Made by a program: the position numbers and the translations under genes. From positions 1,809,870-1,873,869 of the forward strand of contig NW_017803876.1 in assembly GCF_001625305.1 (NCBI RefSeq): 64,000 nt of DNA. The letters are read 5' to 3'. How positions within the stretch are numbered: position 1 is the stretch's first letter; each line of letters starts with the position of its first letter. The notes beneath the pieces are model-generated. The model was not told the DNA's origin, did not search any database, and was given only the letters and a program-made list of their open reading frames with translations. Origin of the DNA: Branchiostoma belcheri (lineage: Eukaryota; Chordata; Leptocardii; Amphioxiformes; Branchiostomatidae). Positions 34,818-47,600 of the stretch are shown here, piece by piece.

Positions 34818-37338
34818 GACTGTGCGTAAATCAGCGAGACGTGAAGCCGTTGTTGCTGTTGCTCAAGGGCGGTAAAAGCGATAGGGCCGGTCCCCCATCA
34901 TCCCTAGGACAGGGACCAACCGTTTAACCGTCGAGAGTGGGTGGCCTCTACCAGGCTTCGGGAAGCGACTGGAAAGAGTAGGAATTGGCTAAATAGACAG
35001 GTGATATACCAAGGGACTTGGTCCGCGCTAAGAGAGCAGTATTAGTTTGTCGCTCCGGTGCTGTCCTTTTACTTTTAGCGCGGGCGAACTCCCCTGGTAT
35101 GTCATCTGTCTATTTAGCCAATTTCCACGCTTTGCAGTCGCTTCCCGAAGTCTGGTAGAGGCTACGAGTGGATGTACGCAATAGACTCGGGCGCAATGGG
35201 CGGCGTCATAAATGAATGATCCCTAAGCGCATCAATGGCCTGCATCATGCAGATGACACGAAACGTCAGGCTGCCAATGCTCTGGACCTAGCAGCCACTG
35301 CACAAAGCAGCAAGAGAGCACCTGTGGACGGGAAGTTACAGAACGCCCGGTGTAACCAGTGTTCGCTCTTCCCCGACATCTCTCAGTCTCCAGCTCGGCT
35401 TGAGGACGAGTCCGGCCGTCTCGCATAAAGACGTCTCGGTGTGGCTGCCTGAGAGTGAGCGAGTGTCCAGTCGTGATGACATCAGACAGTGGGACACAGC
35501 TGAACCGTGTGCTGTACAACATTGTGGTTGACAGTCTCATTTGTCAGCGAAACCAGAGAAGTCGTTATCAGTTGTTGAGTAGGAAAATAAGGATGTTCTA
35601 AACAGTTCGTGCACCAGTATAACTTAAGCTAGCCTCCTATGAATCTTTTATTTGCAAAGTCATGCTAAGGCTGATTGCATCTACACTATCCAAGAAAGTA
35701 AAGTAAAGCAATAGAAAACTGTGTGGTCAACTTATACTACTACGTATACGTTTGGTATTGTGAAGTTTGACTTATATTATGCCCTTTTTATGCCATATCA
35801 CTAGCACAAAGCACACTGCAAGTTTCCCGTGGTAGAGAAACTCAACCGCCATATGGAGAGATTAGTTGTTGAACTTGAAACCAGTGTAAAACAACGGTCC
35901 TCTGTAAGAGCACAACAATCTATTCATCCATTGATATGGCCATCCTGAACCCGAGATGCGTCCCACCCATCAGCGGCCGGTCCCCCGTCCTGTATCGTGT
36001 GTAACCTCGGCAGATGCAGTGCCTAATTTTGGAGCGCTCACTCCCCCGGAGCTAACTGGACCCCTTCTCCGTATTTATAAATAAGGTGTCTGAGCTGCCA
36101 TGCAGAGATGTTCCAGATATCAGATACCATAGCAAGTACAGGGTTACTGTAAATATTGTCTTCACCCACAGTTTTCTGATGCATTGCTACTGAGGCATTG
36201 CTAGCTGGTTGGACCCGGGAGTTTTAATATTAGGGTTTTCAAAGTTTCCGGCTACGATGATTACGTTCTAATGGCTAATTGCTACAACAGTACAAGTGCT
36301 CGCCATGTACAACAACGTAAGACGTTGCCACCAGTTGGTCCTTCTTTTCAAACGTTAGTGCCAGCAGATTGCGTCGCTATTGCGCAACAGCGAAACTGTA
36401 CCCGTGACGGCCATCATAGTAAGGGTAAAGGGCACCTGTCAGGCTCACAGACTGTTGACACCTTCCTGTAGTCACGCCAAGTTACCTGACAAGGAGAGTG
36501 GGTACACGAAAAATGTTTTCCTATTGTCAGTTACAATTTACACTCACAGTATCTGCTTTATGATGCTTGAATTAAAAACCTTAAAGGAAAGGCGATCTGT
36601 TTGACCTTTGACCATGATAACGTTTCCAAGGACGCGACATAAAGCCACCTGTTGTGCTTCCATTGTTGGGTCATGACGTCAGGGGATTCCCCAACTTTCG
36701 CAGTGTATAATTGGTCTGGGTGACGTCGGGGTATTTCCACAGTTTTGTCTCTGGCGCAGTTTAGATCGGTTCGGACAGAGATCGGCTGTGTTGAGAACCT
36801 ACGAAAGAGAGCTGCTTGTTGCAAGGTGAGAGAATTTTCTGTGTATGTGGGTGTCATGGCATATCATGGTCACCATTCGTTTTCTCTTATGTTACCATTC
36901 TTAGTTTTCATGCTGACGTACAAGTATGTTAGACCCAATGCTGCCAACGTGGCCACCGTGACGATTTCAAAGCACGCAGCACTCCTTGTGGAACTCCGAG
37001 AGTAACTACCTAGAAATATAAGGCAGGATATTGCATCCAACGTATTCACTAGTCATGTACAACGGCCAAGGGTCGTGTGAGAGTAAAACTAGCAAAATTG
37101 TCTGTGTCTGGAATAGGATGGGTGGCACGTACCACTCATCAACTCTACTGAAAAGGATCGCACCTAGCCTTAACGTTTGTATCTACACGGACAGCAAAGG
37201 ACAATATTCACTCAACATCAGCTATGTAAATATCTGCACTCGCAAGGATGACTGAGCAGATTTATGGTTGACCAAGCTTCAGAAACTAAGTATGACTAAC
37301 GTACCGAAACTTACATTGTTTACCCTTTACAGACAAAA
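34818..37338. other. Divergent intergenic region, SLC51A / EndoU1
   Basis: This contains the 34941-35165 inverted-repeat element. Otherwise I saw no domain-bearing ORF. A possible non-coding first exon of the EndoU gene ends near 36826 (TTGCAAG|GTGAGA), with the next acceptor at 37332. This is speculative. The short ORFs at 35216-35428, 36271-36471 and 37031-37255 have no recognisable content. Confidence 0.5.
34941..35165. repeat. 225-bp inverted-repeat element (GTRGCCTCTACCAG ends)
   Basis: The left end GTGGCCTCTACCAGGCTTCG and the right end, whose reverse complement is GTAGCCTCTACCAGACTTCG, are inverted. Pairing extends through GGAAGCGACTGGAAAG and AATTGGCTAAATAGACAG. Related copies are at 25055-25241, 52275-52385 and about 61690-61800. 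Confidence 0.8.
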
Positions 37339-38615
37339 ATGCCGTCTGACATTTACTCCACGCTGTGGGCTCTGGACCATAACAGGCTGGAGAGAGGGGT
37401 AGATTATGACGTGAACCTTTGCGTACGTATAACTTTTACTCGTGGACATATGTATTTCTTGTCAATTGTATTTATGTTTTATATAGGTACAATTCAATAG
37501 TCTCAGTTTTATTTCAGCTTGATTCAATTTTCTATAAAGGGTCAAAGACTGTTCACTTTGAAACGACGCACGTTGGAAAGCCGGATCCCAACTTACAAAG
37601 GTAAGCGCGAGCGATAGACTGTGAAACGCCTTGGATATAAGGGTTTTCTTGTACACAACCAAATATTCCTTATTCCTACCTTGCTTACGTTTCGGTGTCT
37701 CTCAGACACCATCTTCGGAGCTTCTGACTGGAGTTCTGCTTCTCGCCGCTATATGTCGCCGATGTAGGTGGCGCTTTTGGGTAAGCAAGGTAGGAATATT
37801 TGGTCGTCTAAAAGAAAACCCTTATATCCTATACTTTACCAACCTGATGAAACTATTTTCGGAAGGTTGTGAAGCGCCTTGGCATCAAAACGTCACCACG
37901 ATGCAGTGTTCATAAACCATTACCGGTATACCTATGCTATAGACATTGAATGAACAACTGTTGCACACTGTTGTCCATCATTCAGTCTGCCCATGCAAAT
38001 GAACATGTTCAATACTGTCCAGTGCAGACAGATGCATATTGACGTATCTTACTGTGCGTAGCCTTTCTGAACTTGCTGGATGACTACGAGGCTGACGTCG
38101 ACCAACCAGAGGAGGTGACAGAGAAAGAGCAGAACGACGCCCGAGCGTTCCTGAACCGCTGCCTGGAAACTGAGGTGATGAAGGAGGCGCATGCCTTCCT
38201 GGCTGAGGAAGGTGAGCTCGTCAGCTTCATTAAGGTTTTGACTTTTGATTTAACACTACCTCGACTTCCTGAATTTCACTCAGGAGCTCGAGAACGAATG
38301 ACCTTTTATTTCGAACATGGCCACGTGACTCCAATGATTCGGAGATCCGAGATTCCGAAATGGAACGAGCTGATTTTTTTTTTTCAGGATGTGCGCCTGA
38401 AGGAAAAAGAGGTTTCAAGGACATGTTATACAAGATGTGGTTCACATCCTATACCAGGACTCACAACGACAGGGCTCAGCGGTAAGTAGATTTTCGTGCG
38501 CGCGTGCGTGTGTGTGTCTGTGGTGTGTGCGTGTGTGCGCGTGTGTGTGTGTGCGTGTGTGTGTTTGTGCGTGTGNNNNNNNNNNNNNNNNNNNNTGTGT
38601 GTGTTGTGTGTGTGT

Positions 38616-38662
<47 letters not shown>

Positions 38663-40005
38663 TGCGTGCGTGTGCGCGTGTGTGTGCGTGTGTGTGTGTG
38701 TGTGGTGGGCGCGCGTGCGTGCGCGTGCGTGTGTGTTGAAAAACAACTGAAAAACAGACATTTTGTGTCCGTGTAACAGATCCTCCTCGGCGTTCGAGCA
38801 CACCTTTGTGGGGGAGACGCGCTGTGGCCACGTCATCGGTTTCCACAACTGGCTCCGCCTCTACGATGAGGAGCGCCGCGGAAACATCCGGCACAAGGGC
38901 TGCAGGGTGAGTTGTGCCGTTCCTCAAGTTGAATAAGTCTTACAGTTCAATCAATGATAAAATATAAAGGTTATGTTTTGATACTTCAATCCTGATGCTA
39001 CAAAAGTGATATATCTACTAGTATCATCCATACCAAGGGGGTAAAAAAAACTTGATTTTAACCTGCTTGTTCATACGTTGTCCATTTTAGTGCTGTGACT
39101 GTGATGACCGCATCATCCTCACCATTGACTTCGACTGGAAGGGCAAGAGCAAGACCAGGGACAGCTTCTTTGTGGGCACGAGCCCGGAGTTCGAGCTGGC
39201 CCTGTACACCGTCTGCTTCCTGGCCGGGGACGGAGCAAAGACCGAGGTCGAACTTGGAGGAGAGAGAGTCACCATCGCCACTTATAAACTGAATGGCCAG
39301 ATCGGGTCTTGCTATCCGATCCTACAGGTCAGTAATATAAGGTTGAAGTTTCAGAGATAAATTTCTGCTCCATCAAGCGCGAAGACAAGTGTCAAAGGAA
39401 CGCTGCCATGCGGTTTTAAATGTCACTCATTCCCAGATATACTCAGTGTACTTCCTTCAACTATGACGGCACATTACATTGCATTGCATTGAACCTAGTT
39501 TCGATTACTTTGGTAAAGTAGTCTAATATAGTGGCGTCATGACATGTGTACAGTGAACAATAGAATTTTCTCATCTTTCACAGGAACAAGATCTATCAGA
39601 CACGGAATCTGACACCGAGGTGAGAATTTACAATGATGCCATTATATAGATAGATATATATATATATTGTTTTCTTTTCAACAACATGCAATATCTCAGT
39701 TGCAATCTTGCAGTCTATACTTGAAAATTTGGCTCATGTCTCTGAACCCTCAGGACGAGAGTGACGACAACCTGTCGGCCGAGGGGCTGGACTTCTTGGA
39801 GTACCTGGAAGATCAGAACATCGGTCCAGAGATGGGGAAGCGGAGGCTGAAGGGAATCTACGAGGACGACTACACGGAGTCGTGTGGTAGGAGGTCCAGG
39901 ACGCCCTTCTCACAGGTTCTCTTCACCCTCAAGAAGGAGGGCAAGGTCGAGGTTCACATCAACAACGATGGAGTAGACATCGTCACCATCCTTGAGCACA
40001 CTTAG
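37339..40005 (+). CDS. EndoU-family (XendoU-type) poly(U)-preferring endoribonuclease
   Basis: Eight coding exons: 37339-37422, 37540-37600, 38062-38211, 38388-38481, 38780-38906, 39091-39327, 39584-39619, 39754-40005. They total 1041 nt, or 346 aa. EndoU landmarks in order: WALDHNRLERGVDYDVN, EKEQNDARAFLNRCL, FEHTFVGE (Glu136, His137, Glu142), IGFHNW (His152), DFDWKGKSK (candidate catalytic Lys 189-193), and GTSPEFELALYTVCFL. Family role: Mn2+-dependent RNA cleavage 5' of uridines leaving 2',3'-cyclic phosphate; the Xenopus enzyme releases intron-encoded snoRNAs. An acidic linker (DLSDTESDTE) and an extra domain of about 80 aa follow. No signal peptide was seen, so it is probably intracellular. 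The acceptor at 37540 was chosen because the stronger-looking one at 37517 leads to a stop after the next junction. An intron contains a GT/GC repeat with the assembly gap. Confidence 0.87.
37632..37830. repeat. 199-bp inverted-repeat element in EndoU1 intron 2
   Basis: TGGATATAAGGGTTTTCTT and its reverse complement at the right end, plus an inner pair TTCCTACCTTGCTTAC / GTAAGCAAGGTAGGAA, form arms of about 65 bp. It starts 31 bp after the donor of exon 2. Confidence 0.75.
38482..38779. repeat. GT/GC-rich simple repeat with 20-base assembly gap
   Basis: The EndoU1 intron consists almost entirely of TGTG and GCGC-containing alternation from about 38498 to 38736, with N at 38576-38595. True length is unknown. 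The His/Thr and Cys/Val ORFs are artefacts. Confidence 0.97.
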
Positions 40006-41673
40006 GTCCAGCAGTACACGGGGTTAAAAAGTCTATATAGATCTGTGTCAGGCTCACTTCATTCCGTAACGATATCAGTAACTCCACTGTGGTTTGACAC
40101 AAGCACAGATCCATAGGCATAGCGTTTTATAGTGACGTGATGTATGCCATAATGTTGATATTATTACCTGTTGTGAACATAGCTGTAGAATCGACATTTT
40201 CCACAAGAAAGGTTTGACACTAAATGTTGGTCCCAGAGATTAAAAAATCACAAACCTGCTTGCTATTTGTGTCATCCCGGCTTTGATTGGAAGATAATGG
40301 TGTGTGGCATCTAACGCCGTATGTGTGATTCGCCGTTGTCTAGCCAGTCCTTTATCATGTTCATCAGGACTGGCAGACGAGCATAGGTTTGAATAGGGAT
40401 CAGAAAAGAACCAGGGATAGGTGTGAACAAGGTGTGAATAGGGATCAGAACAGAACTACAATGAATGAATGAAGACCTTTATTGTACATTTTGCCCCACT
40501 GGGCTAAAGACAGGTCACATATTGACAAAGTACATCAATGTTGATAATAAAACGGCTATAGTACACAAGTACTTTCAACTTCCTCTCGCTTTCTGGTAAT
40601 CTTATGAATGTAGTTGGCTGTATGAGTAGTTAGAGCTGGTTTGTTAAAGACTGCAAGGAATATAAATTTCTCTATACTATTCAAATACTATGACACTGCG
40701 ACAAAAAAAAAAAATACATACAATCTGCACATGAATGCAAAAGTACCAGAACTAAAAAAACAAACGATACAAGGTGACGACGTCATGTTCAGAACACGAG
40801 TTTTCCTAACCGGAGGTATCGTTGCAGTACCATAACAAGACGCTGGGAGGGGGGGGGGCGTCGGGTACTGCGGCGGCAAAAATTTAATCTGTACCTCCTC
40901 GATCACACTACCGATATACCAAGCTATTCGTGGCTTCTTGAGTTATGATTTTCACAAACAATCTTGGCGAATAATAAAAGTTGACGCAGGTTTACGCCCG
41001 TCCAATGATGTCCAAATATGGCAAGAATGTCCATTTATGGCAAGGGGAGCCTCAACAGCCTGTGACACCGGCAACGGGTGGGAACTACGGTCCAGTAGCC
41101 TGGGCGAATTCGTCCTCTTCGCACATCATTAATATTTGTGTAGATGACGAGACTCCGCCGCTGTAGCTCAGAGTATTGATGTGCATCTACAAATAACAAA
41201 GATACACAAACACATGACCGTTTTCTGATGTGTATCGCACCATCGAGCTCTGTCCAGGAGCCTTCGCACGTGGAGAGTTCAGTTTTCTTTTCCTTCCGCA
41301 AGAGAAAGTAGTCCGTCACATGATTTGGTGAATCGACACGCCTTTATATTTACAATAAAGCTTGTCACTGGAGTTTTTAACCATGAATTACTATATTTTC
41401 AACTTATCTACAGTATATAAGCCTCCATTTTTTCTTTAATTTCGAAAATTTATGCTGATGACCGCTTGAACCGCGGAGTAATTCGAACTACAGAGAAAAG
41501 GGCGGCGTTTTGATTAGTGACCTTGCACGCACAGATGGTGGCCGCATCATAACAAGTTTCCAAGAACCAAGAGGACAGTTCAGTGTCAAAATCTCTGTGG
41601 ACCAAGCTAAACCAGTGGCTGTTCGCCATACAAGGCTCACGCAGCCTCTTCCGCGACCGTCCAAACTTCCAAA
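40006..41673. other. Intergenic: EndoU1 3' region and RING-EndoU promoter
   Basis: This holds a copy of the GAATGAAGACCTTTATTGTA repeat (40462-40550, including an AATAAA at 40546-40551) and no domain-bearing ORF. The 180 bp before 41674 read open in several frames, but the RING ORF itself starts at the ATG within AAAATGGCGA. Confidence 0.5.
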
Positions 41674-44600
41674 ATGGCGAGTAAAATCGCGAGCGAAGAC
41701 TTTGACGAAGAGTTCCTGACGTGCGAGGTCTGCTTGATGCTCTTCCGAGACCCCAAAATCCTGCCATGTCTGCACACGTTCTGCAGGGAGTGTTTGAAAG
41801 GCTGGGCAAATTTGGCCAAAACCAAACAACAGCAACTGAAGTGCCCAACCTGCCGCGTATCGGTCAGGCTACCGGACCAGGGCGTCGACGGACTCAGGAC
41901 CAACTTTTACGTCAACAAACTGCTGGACTTCGTAGCGGCCAAGGAGGACAAGAAAGTCGAGAAAGGGGCAGAGCCGAACAACAACAAGGATGTGGAGGGG
42001 TCGAAGCCGCGAGACTCGTGCACACCGGTGGTTCACCGCACGCTTCCACCTTCGAAAGGCCGAGAAGTTACCGTTGAAGAACCCCCGAAGGCAGCACAAG
42101 AGGGCACCAGTAAGTACCATGTTATGTAGACCCCTCTCTAGGGTATATAACGGTTAGCATCTGTCAAGGAAGTTGTGAAAGCTGTGAAGCACAGTGTAAC
42201 AGTGCTAACTGAAAGATATATAATATATGATCCTCAAAAGACTGACATATACAAGTCTCCCTGGACTGACAAAGGAGGTTAAATTTGATTTTAAACTTCC
42301 TTGGACTGGCAAACGAGATATCTAAGAAACTAGAGTCAGTTTTTGTAAAATTGTAAATCTTGTCTCATTGATTATGCAAATAAAGTTTAAATTATCAGCA
42401 GAATGATTTTTGTGTTATATTTTTAGAGCCAAGTGTGCCGTGCGAGAGGGATGTGGTGGTTCACCGCACGTCAGTTCCACCTCCGAAAGGCCCAAAAGTT
42501 ACCACCCAAGAACCCCTGAAGGCAGAGGGAAGCACCGGTAAGTTTCACAGTAAAGTTAAACCTAAAACACCATGTTATATAGACCCCTCCAGGGAATAAT
42601 TTATAACGGTTATCTGTCAAGCAGCTTGCAGGAAGTTGTGAAACACAGAGCACTCGAAAATGTGTGACAAACGAGGTATCTAGACTGGAGTTTTGTAAAA
42701 TTATATGCATTTGTATTGGTCTTGTCTCATAAATTTCATCATGCAAATAATGTGTAATCAGCAGAATGATTTTTTGTGTTCAAGTCCAACGCAGTCAAAG
42801 CTCTTTGATCCTTCTTTGATCTTCTTTGTTACTCATCCCCTGCAGTTCTAAAACTAACTGCTAGGGTGCTGTAACATACCAACATCTAAAGAACATTTGG
42901 GGTGGGCTCCTTGGACATATGTGCTCAGGAATTTATATTTTTATATATATATATATAATAGAGCCAAGTGTGCGGTGCGAGGGGGATGTGGAGGGGTGCA
43001 AACCGGTTAACCGCACGTCAGTTCCACCTCCGAAAGGCCGCCAAGTTACTATCCAAGAACCCCAGAAGGCAGAGGGAGGCACCAGTAAGTTTTACAACAA
43101 ACATGACGATGATGTTATATAGACCTCTGTAGAGAAAATAATGGTTACGCATCTGTCTGTCAAGGTAGTTGTGAAACATAGGGTACAGGGCACTTGAGAG
43201 AAAATAATGGTCCTCAAATTAGTCAAAAGACTGTGAGTCTGTGACAAACGAATATTCTAAGAAACTAGAGTTTTTGTAAAGTAAATCTTGTCTCATTGAT
43301 TATGCAAATAATGTTTAATCGGGAGAATGATTTTTGTGTTATAATTTATACTTTTAGAGCCAAGTGTGCTGTGCGAGAGGGATGTGGTGGTTCACCGCAC
43401 GTCAGTTCCACCTCCGAAAGGCCCAAAAGTTACCACTGAAGAACCCCTGAAGGCAGCACAAGTCACCAGTAAGTTGGTTTCACAGTAAATGACATCTTAT
43501 ATTAACCTCTCAAGGGAAATGTAACAGTTTAGCATCTGTCAAGGAAGATGTGAAACACAGACTGACAGAGCATTCGAAAGAAAATTTTGGTCCCCAAATT
43601 ATTATATCATATATGACAAACGATGTATCTAGAGTTTTTGTAAAGTTTTGTATTGATCTCGTCTCATTGATTATGCAAACAATGTTTTATCAGCAGAATG
43701 ATTTTTGTGTTTCAGTCTAAGCTATGTGCTTCATCAATAAATAATTTTGTACAATCCATCTTTCTGAGTTGGTCTCAGCCACTGCAGTTCCAAAACTGAA
43801 ACTACACCATATTGTTCTGTTGTCATAAGCTATCTGTCATTCAAAAATCAAGACCACAGGATAAAAGATACAGCACTACTTTCGAACCAAGTATTTTGGG
43901 GCTTCTGTACCATAGTGATATTATTACATGTAGTATCAAAACCAAATGACGTGATGCCTTTGACATCATGTGCTCAGGAACTTACGACTTGAAAAAAATT
44001 GTTATTTTCTGATTCTCGGCTTTCAACCCATGTAAGGTTAACATACTATGGTTTTTTTTTACCCTTTACAGGCAAAGTGTCTGACATTGCTGCCAAGCTG
44101 TGGGCTCTCGACCACAACCGCCTGAGGAGAGGGATAGAGTATGACATTAACCCATACGTATGTATGATTTCAAGTCTTGGAACAATATGTTTCTTGTCAG
44201 TAATATCTTCATATTTGAAATCCAATGCAGTAGCCTCTTTGAGTTGAATAAAAGTTTTCTATTTCTGTGTGTAATGGTTGGCTGGTTAAACTGTATGTAC
44301 TGCACATTTGTTTTTGATCATTACATTTTTATTTGATCTACTTTTGATGTAGGGCGGCGATCTGTTTTCCTTTGTGAAATGGCACAAGTTTGAATGGATT
44401 CCAACTTACAAAGGTGAGCAGGATACATAGACTGTCAAAAGTCTTGTGGCCACCAAAAAGTCACCAAAATATGTGCAGAACATTATATTTTGGTGACTTT
44501 TTTTGTGACCACAACTTCATATTGTGAATATTAGTATGGAAAATACGTAGCCCAATAACATGATAACAGAAGTTAGCATTTTGTACCAGACATACCCAAC

Positions 44601-47600
44601 ATGAACCTCTGTTGCACATTAATGTCCATGGAAATGAACATACTGAGTTTTCACAATCCCTTGCAGTTGGCAGTTTTTTTTGCTACAAAGCCTTTTGCAA
44701 ATATATTGCATCTACTGTAACATGATCTTTCGGACTGTCAGGTGTGTAATTGTTACCATGTTCCCTGTGCAGCCTTTCTGAAATTGCTGCACAACTACGA
44801 CGAAGATGGTGACTTCGAGGAAGAGGATGTGACAGAGAAAGAGCAGAACGACGCCCGTGCGTTCCTGAACCGTTGCCTGGATACCAAAGTGATGGAGGAG
44901 GCGCATGCTTTCTTGGCTAAGGAAGGTGAGATCACCAGCTGAGAGTTAATTAAGCTTAAAGCCATCCAATGCAATTTCAGGGCAGGGAAGCAAAATATAT
45001 TCAGGACAAGAAAATCTGTCGATATTGACATATACTGCCATTCCTTAGCATGTTTTCGTCATCATTTCATAAAATTGACTTTGAAAATCCAGTTTTACTG
45101 TCCTGAAATTACACAGCTGCGACTTCCTGAATGTTACGGCCATCTTCAGGATGAATGACCTATCATGAATGATGTTTGTAAGTTCAGCCGAAATGTGGTA
45201 AATCAAAAGGTCAGATTTAATCAGAGCTAAACTTTGCAGCATTGGTCATCATATTTATTTTCCGATGGAACTACAGTCAAGAATATATGGATACCGGACA
45301 CTAATATTGAAAGGCCAACTTGTTACGTTACTTCTATATTATTTGATTTGATTTGATTAATCATATTTCGTTACTTTGATTAGCTAACTCCACTTTTGGT
45401 TAATTATCTACTTTTGGTTGACAAACCTTTTGACCTATCATTATGATTTGATAACTGAATGATTATGATTGCTTCTATGCTGCCTTGTTTCATTTTGGTT
45501 GTATAATGAGTTAGCTACGATTTTCGTTTTGTTCACGATGAGTTTATCTATTTTAATTGACCTGTGTTAGTTCTTCTTTTATCTTAATTATTATGTAATG
45601 TAATTTTATGTTGGGGTTATCCCCCCAGGAATCTTTGAAAACCGCCATACAGGCGACATGTATATCCTGGATAAATAAAAAAATAAACAAATAAATAAAA
45701 TAAATAATAAATAAATTTTTTTTTCAGGATGTGTGCCAGAAAGTAGGAATGGCTTCAAGTACATGTTATACAATCTGTGGTTCACACCTTACGCTAGGAG
45801 TTACGATGACTGGGGTGATGGGTAAGTTAATTTTCACAGGGTTGACAAAAAGTGCTGTATGTGTGTGTGCATGCTGTATGTGTTTGTATGACAAGTCTGC
45901 CAATGTAGGCAGTAAGACCAATTGCCACCATGTGATTTTTTGCTTCATGCTGTGCTATATGACTTGTCAAATACAAATGTATAAACTAGAACATAAAAAA
46001 TGGGAAATTTTTGTGTCCACACCACAGGTCGGACTGGAGCACTGCATTCGAGCACACCTTCGTGGGAGAGACGCGCTGTGGCAACATGATCGGTTGTTTC
46101 CAGAACTGGCTCCAGCTTTGCAATGACGAGCAATCGGGCAACATCCAACACAAGGGAGCCTCGGTGAGTTGTTGTACCATCCAGTGAACTCAATTTTCTT
46201 TGTTTGTTAAGAATCAATAATCTTTTTTTATTAGAATGAAGCAGAAAATTTTTTAACATTAACGATCAATTTGTATTTATTGGCAACGAAACTAAATCTA
46301 ATCATTACAAGGATAAGCACAGCCAGAACTAAGCTGGTAATGACTGACCCACAAAAAGTACAAAAAACAAACGAGCTAAAATCTAATTAGGCCTAGGAAA
46401 AAATGTTTTGTTTCCTGTTTCCTTAATTTTGGATCACTAGAGATTGCCAATATCTAAAAAAAAAAAGAAAGAAAACATGAAAAGATAATCCGTACCTACC
46501 GACCCTAATTTTCTTTATGACTGAAATGGGAAGCACAAGATTTTTCCTAGGTCTTACAAATGTTAAGGGTACATATCACTAATTCTTACATTGCCTATTC
46601 TAGTGTTGTGACTGTGACGGCCGCATCATCCTCACCGTTGACCTGGACTGGAAAGGCCCAACTGAGATCTTTGTGGGCACGAGCCCGGAGTTTGAGCTGG
46701 CCCTGTACACCGTCTGCTTCCTGGCTGGGGACGGACTGCAGACAGAGGTCATCCTCGGGGGTCAGACGGTCACTATCAACACTCATAAATGGAAGGGCCA
46801 TCTCGCGTCTTGCTATCCGACGGTGCAGGTCAGTAAGGTGGAAGTTTGTCCATGAAGCTTGTCCATGTAGGACTCTGCCGTGTGGCTTTATGTATTATTC
46901 ATTGGCTTGCACTGTGTGTATGTAGCACTCCCAGAGTGATCACATTAAAATTAAAGTCACTTCACGGATGCCACTTACGAATATTACATTGCATTAAAAA
47001 CCCAGTTTGGATGAGTTAGACAATTGATTACCTCGGTAGTGGTATCACAACAAGTATATTGTGGATAACTGTATATTCAAAAGTTCTGAGTATTTACGCT
47101 GGTAATGGTATTCAGTTATGGTATACTTGTTTTCATTTCTTTTTACAGCAGTTGCGCAGTAACTTTTCCTGTTCACGGCAACAAGACTGGTCAGACACGG
47201 AATCAGAGTCAGAGGTAAGAACTTACATAGTTCCAAGAATCTGAAATGTCTGACAGTTATGCTATTCATTTTCATTTTCTTTTTACAGTTCCACAATAAC
47301 ACGGATCCATGTAGCCTGGTTAGCAAACCTATTATAGCTCCCGAGTCCTACATCCTCTCCGCTGTTTGCGGGAGCTATAATAGGTTTGGTAACCAGGCTA
47401 AGGTTACCAAACCCTTGCAGTCTTTACTGTTTCCTTAATATTTGACCCCATGAATGTCTAACACTCAGGATGACAGCTACGACAGGCAGCTCGCAGAAGG
47501 CCTGGACTTCATGCAGTACCTACAAGAACAGGGCTACTCTCCGGAGATGAAGAGGAGGAAGCTGAAGTGGATCTACGAGAACGACTACACGCACTTGTGC

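Noticed and set aside
34818-37338. A RING exon upstream of the first EndoU gene
   Set aside because: I looked for a CxxC...CxH...CxxC pattern in all frames and found none. The EndoU1 frame opens with its own ATG at 37339.
38437-38848. His/Thr-rich and Cys/Val-rich ORFs across the N gap
   Set aside because: They are products of GT/GC simple repeat and differ in every frame.
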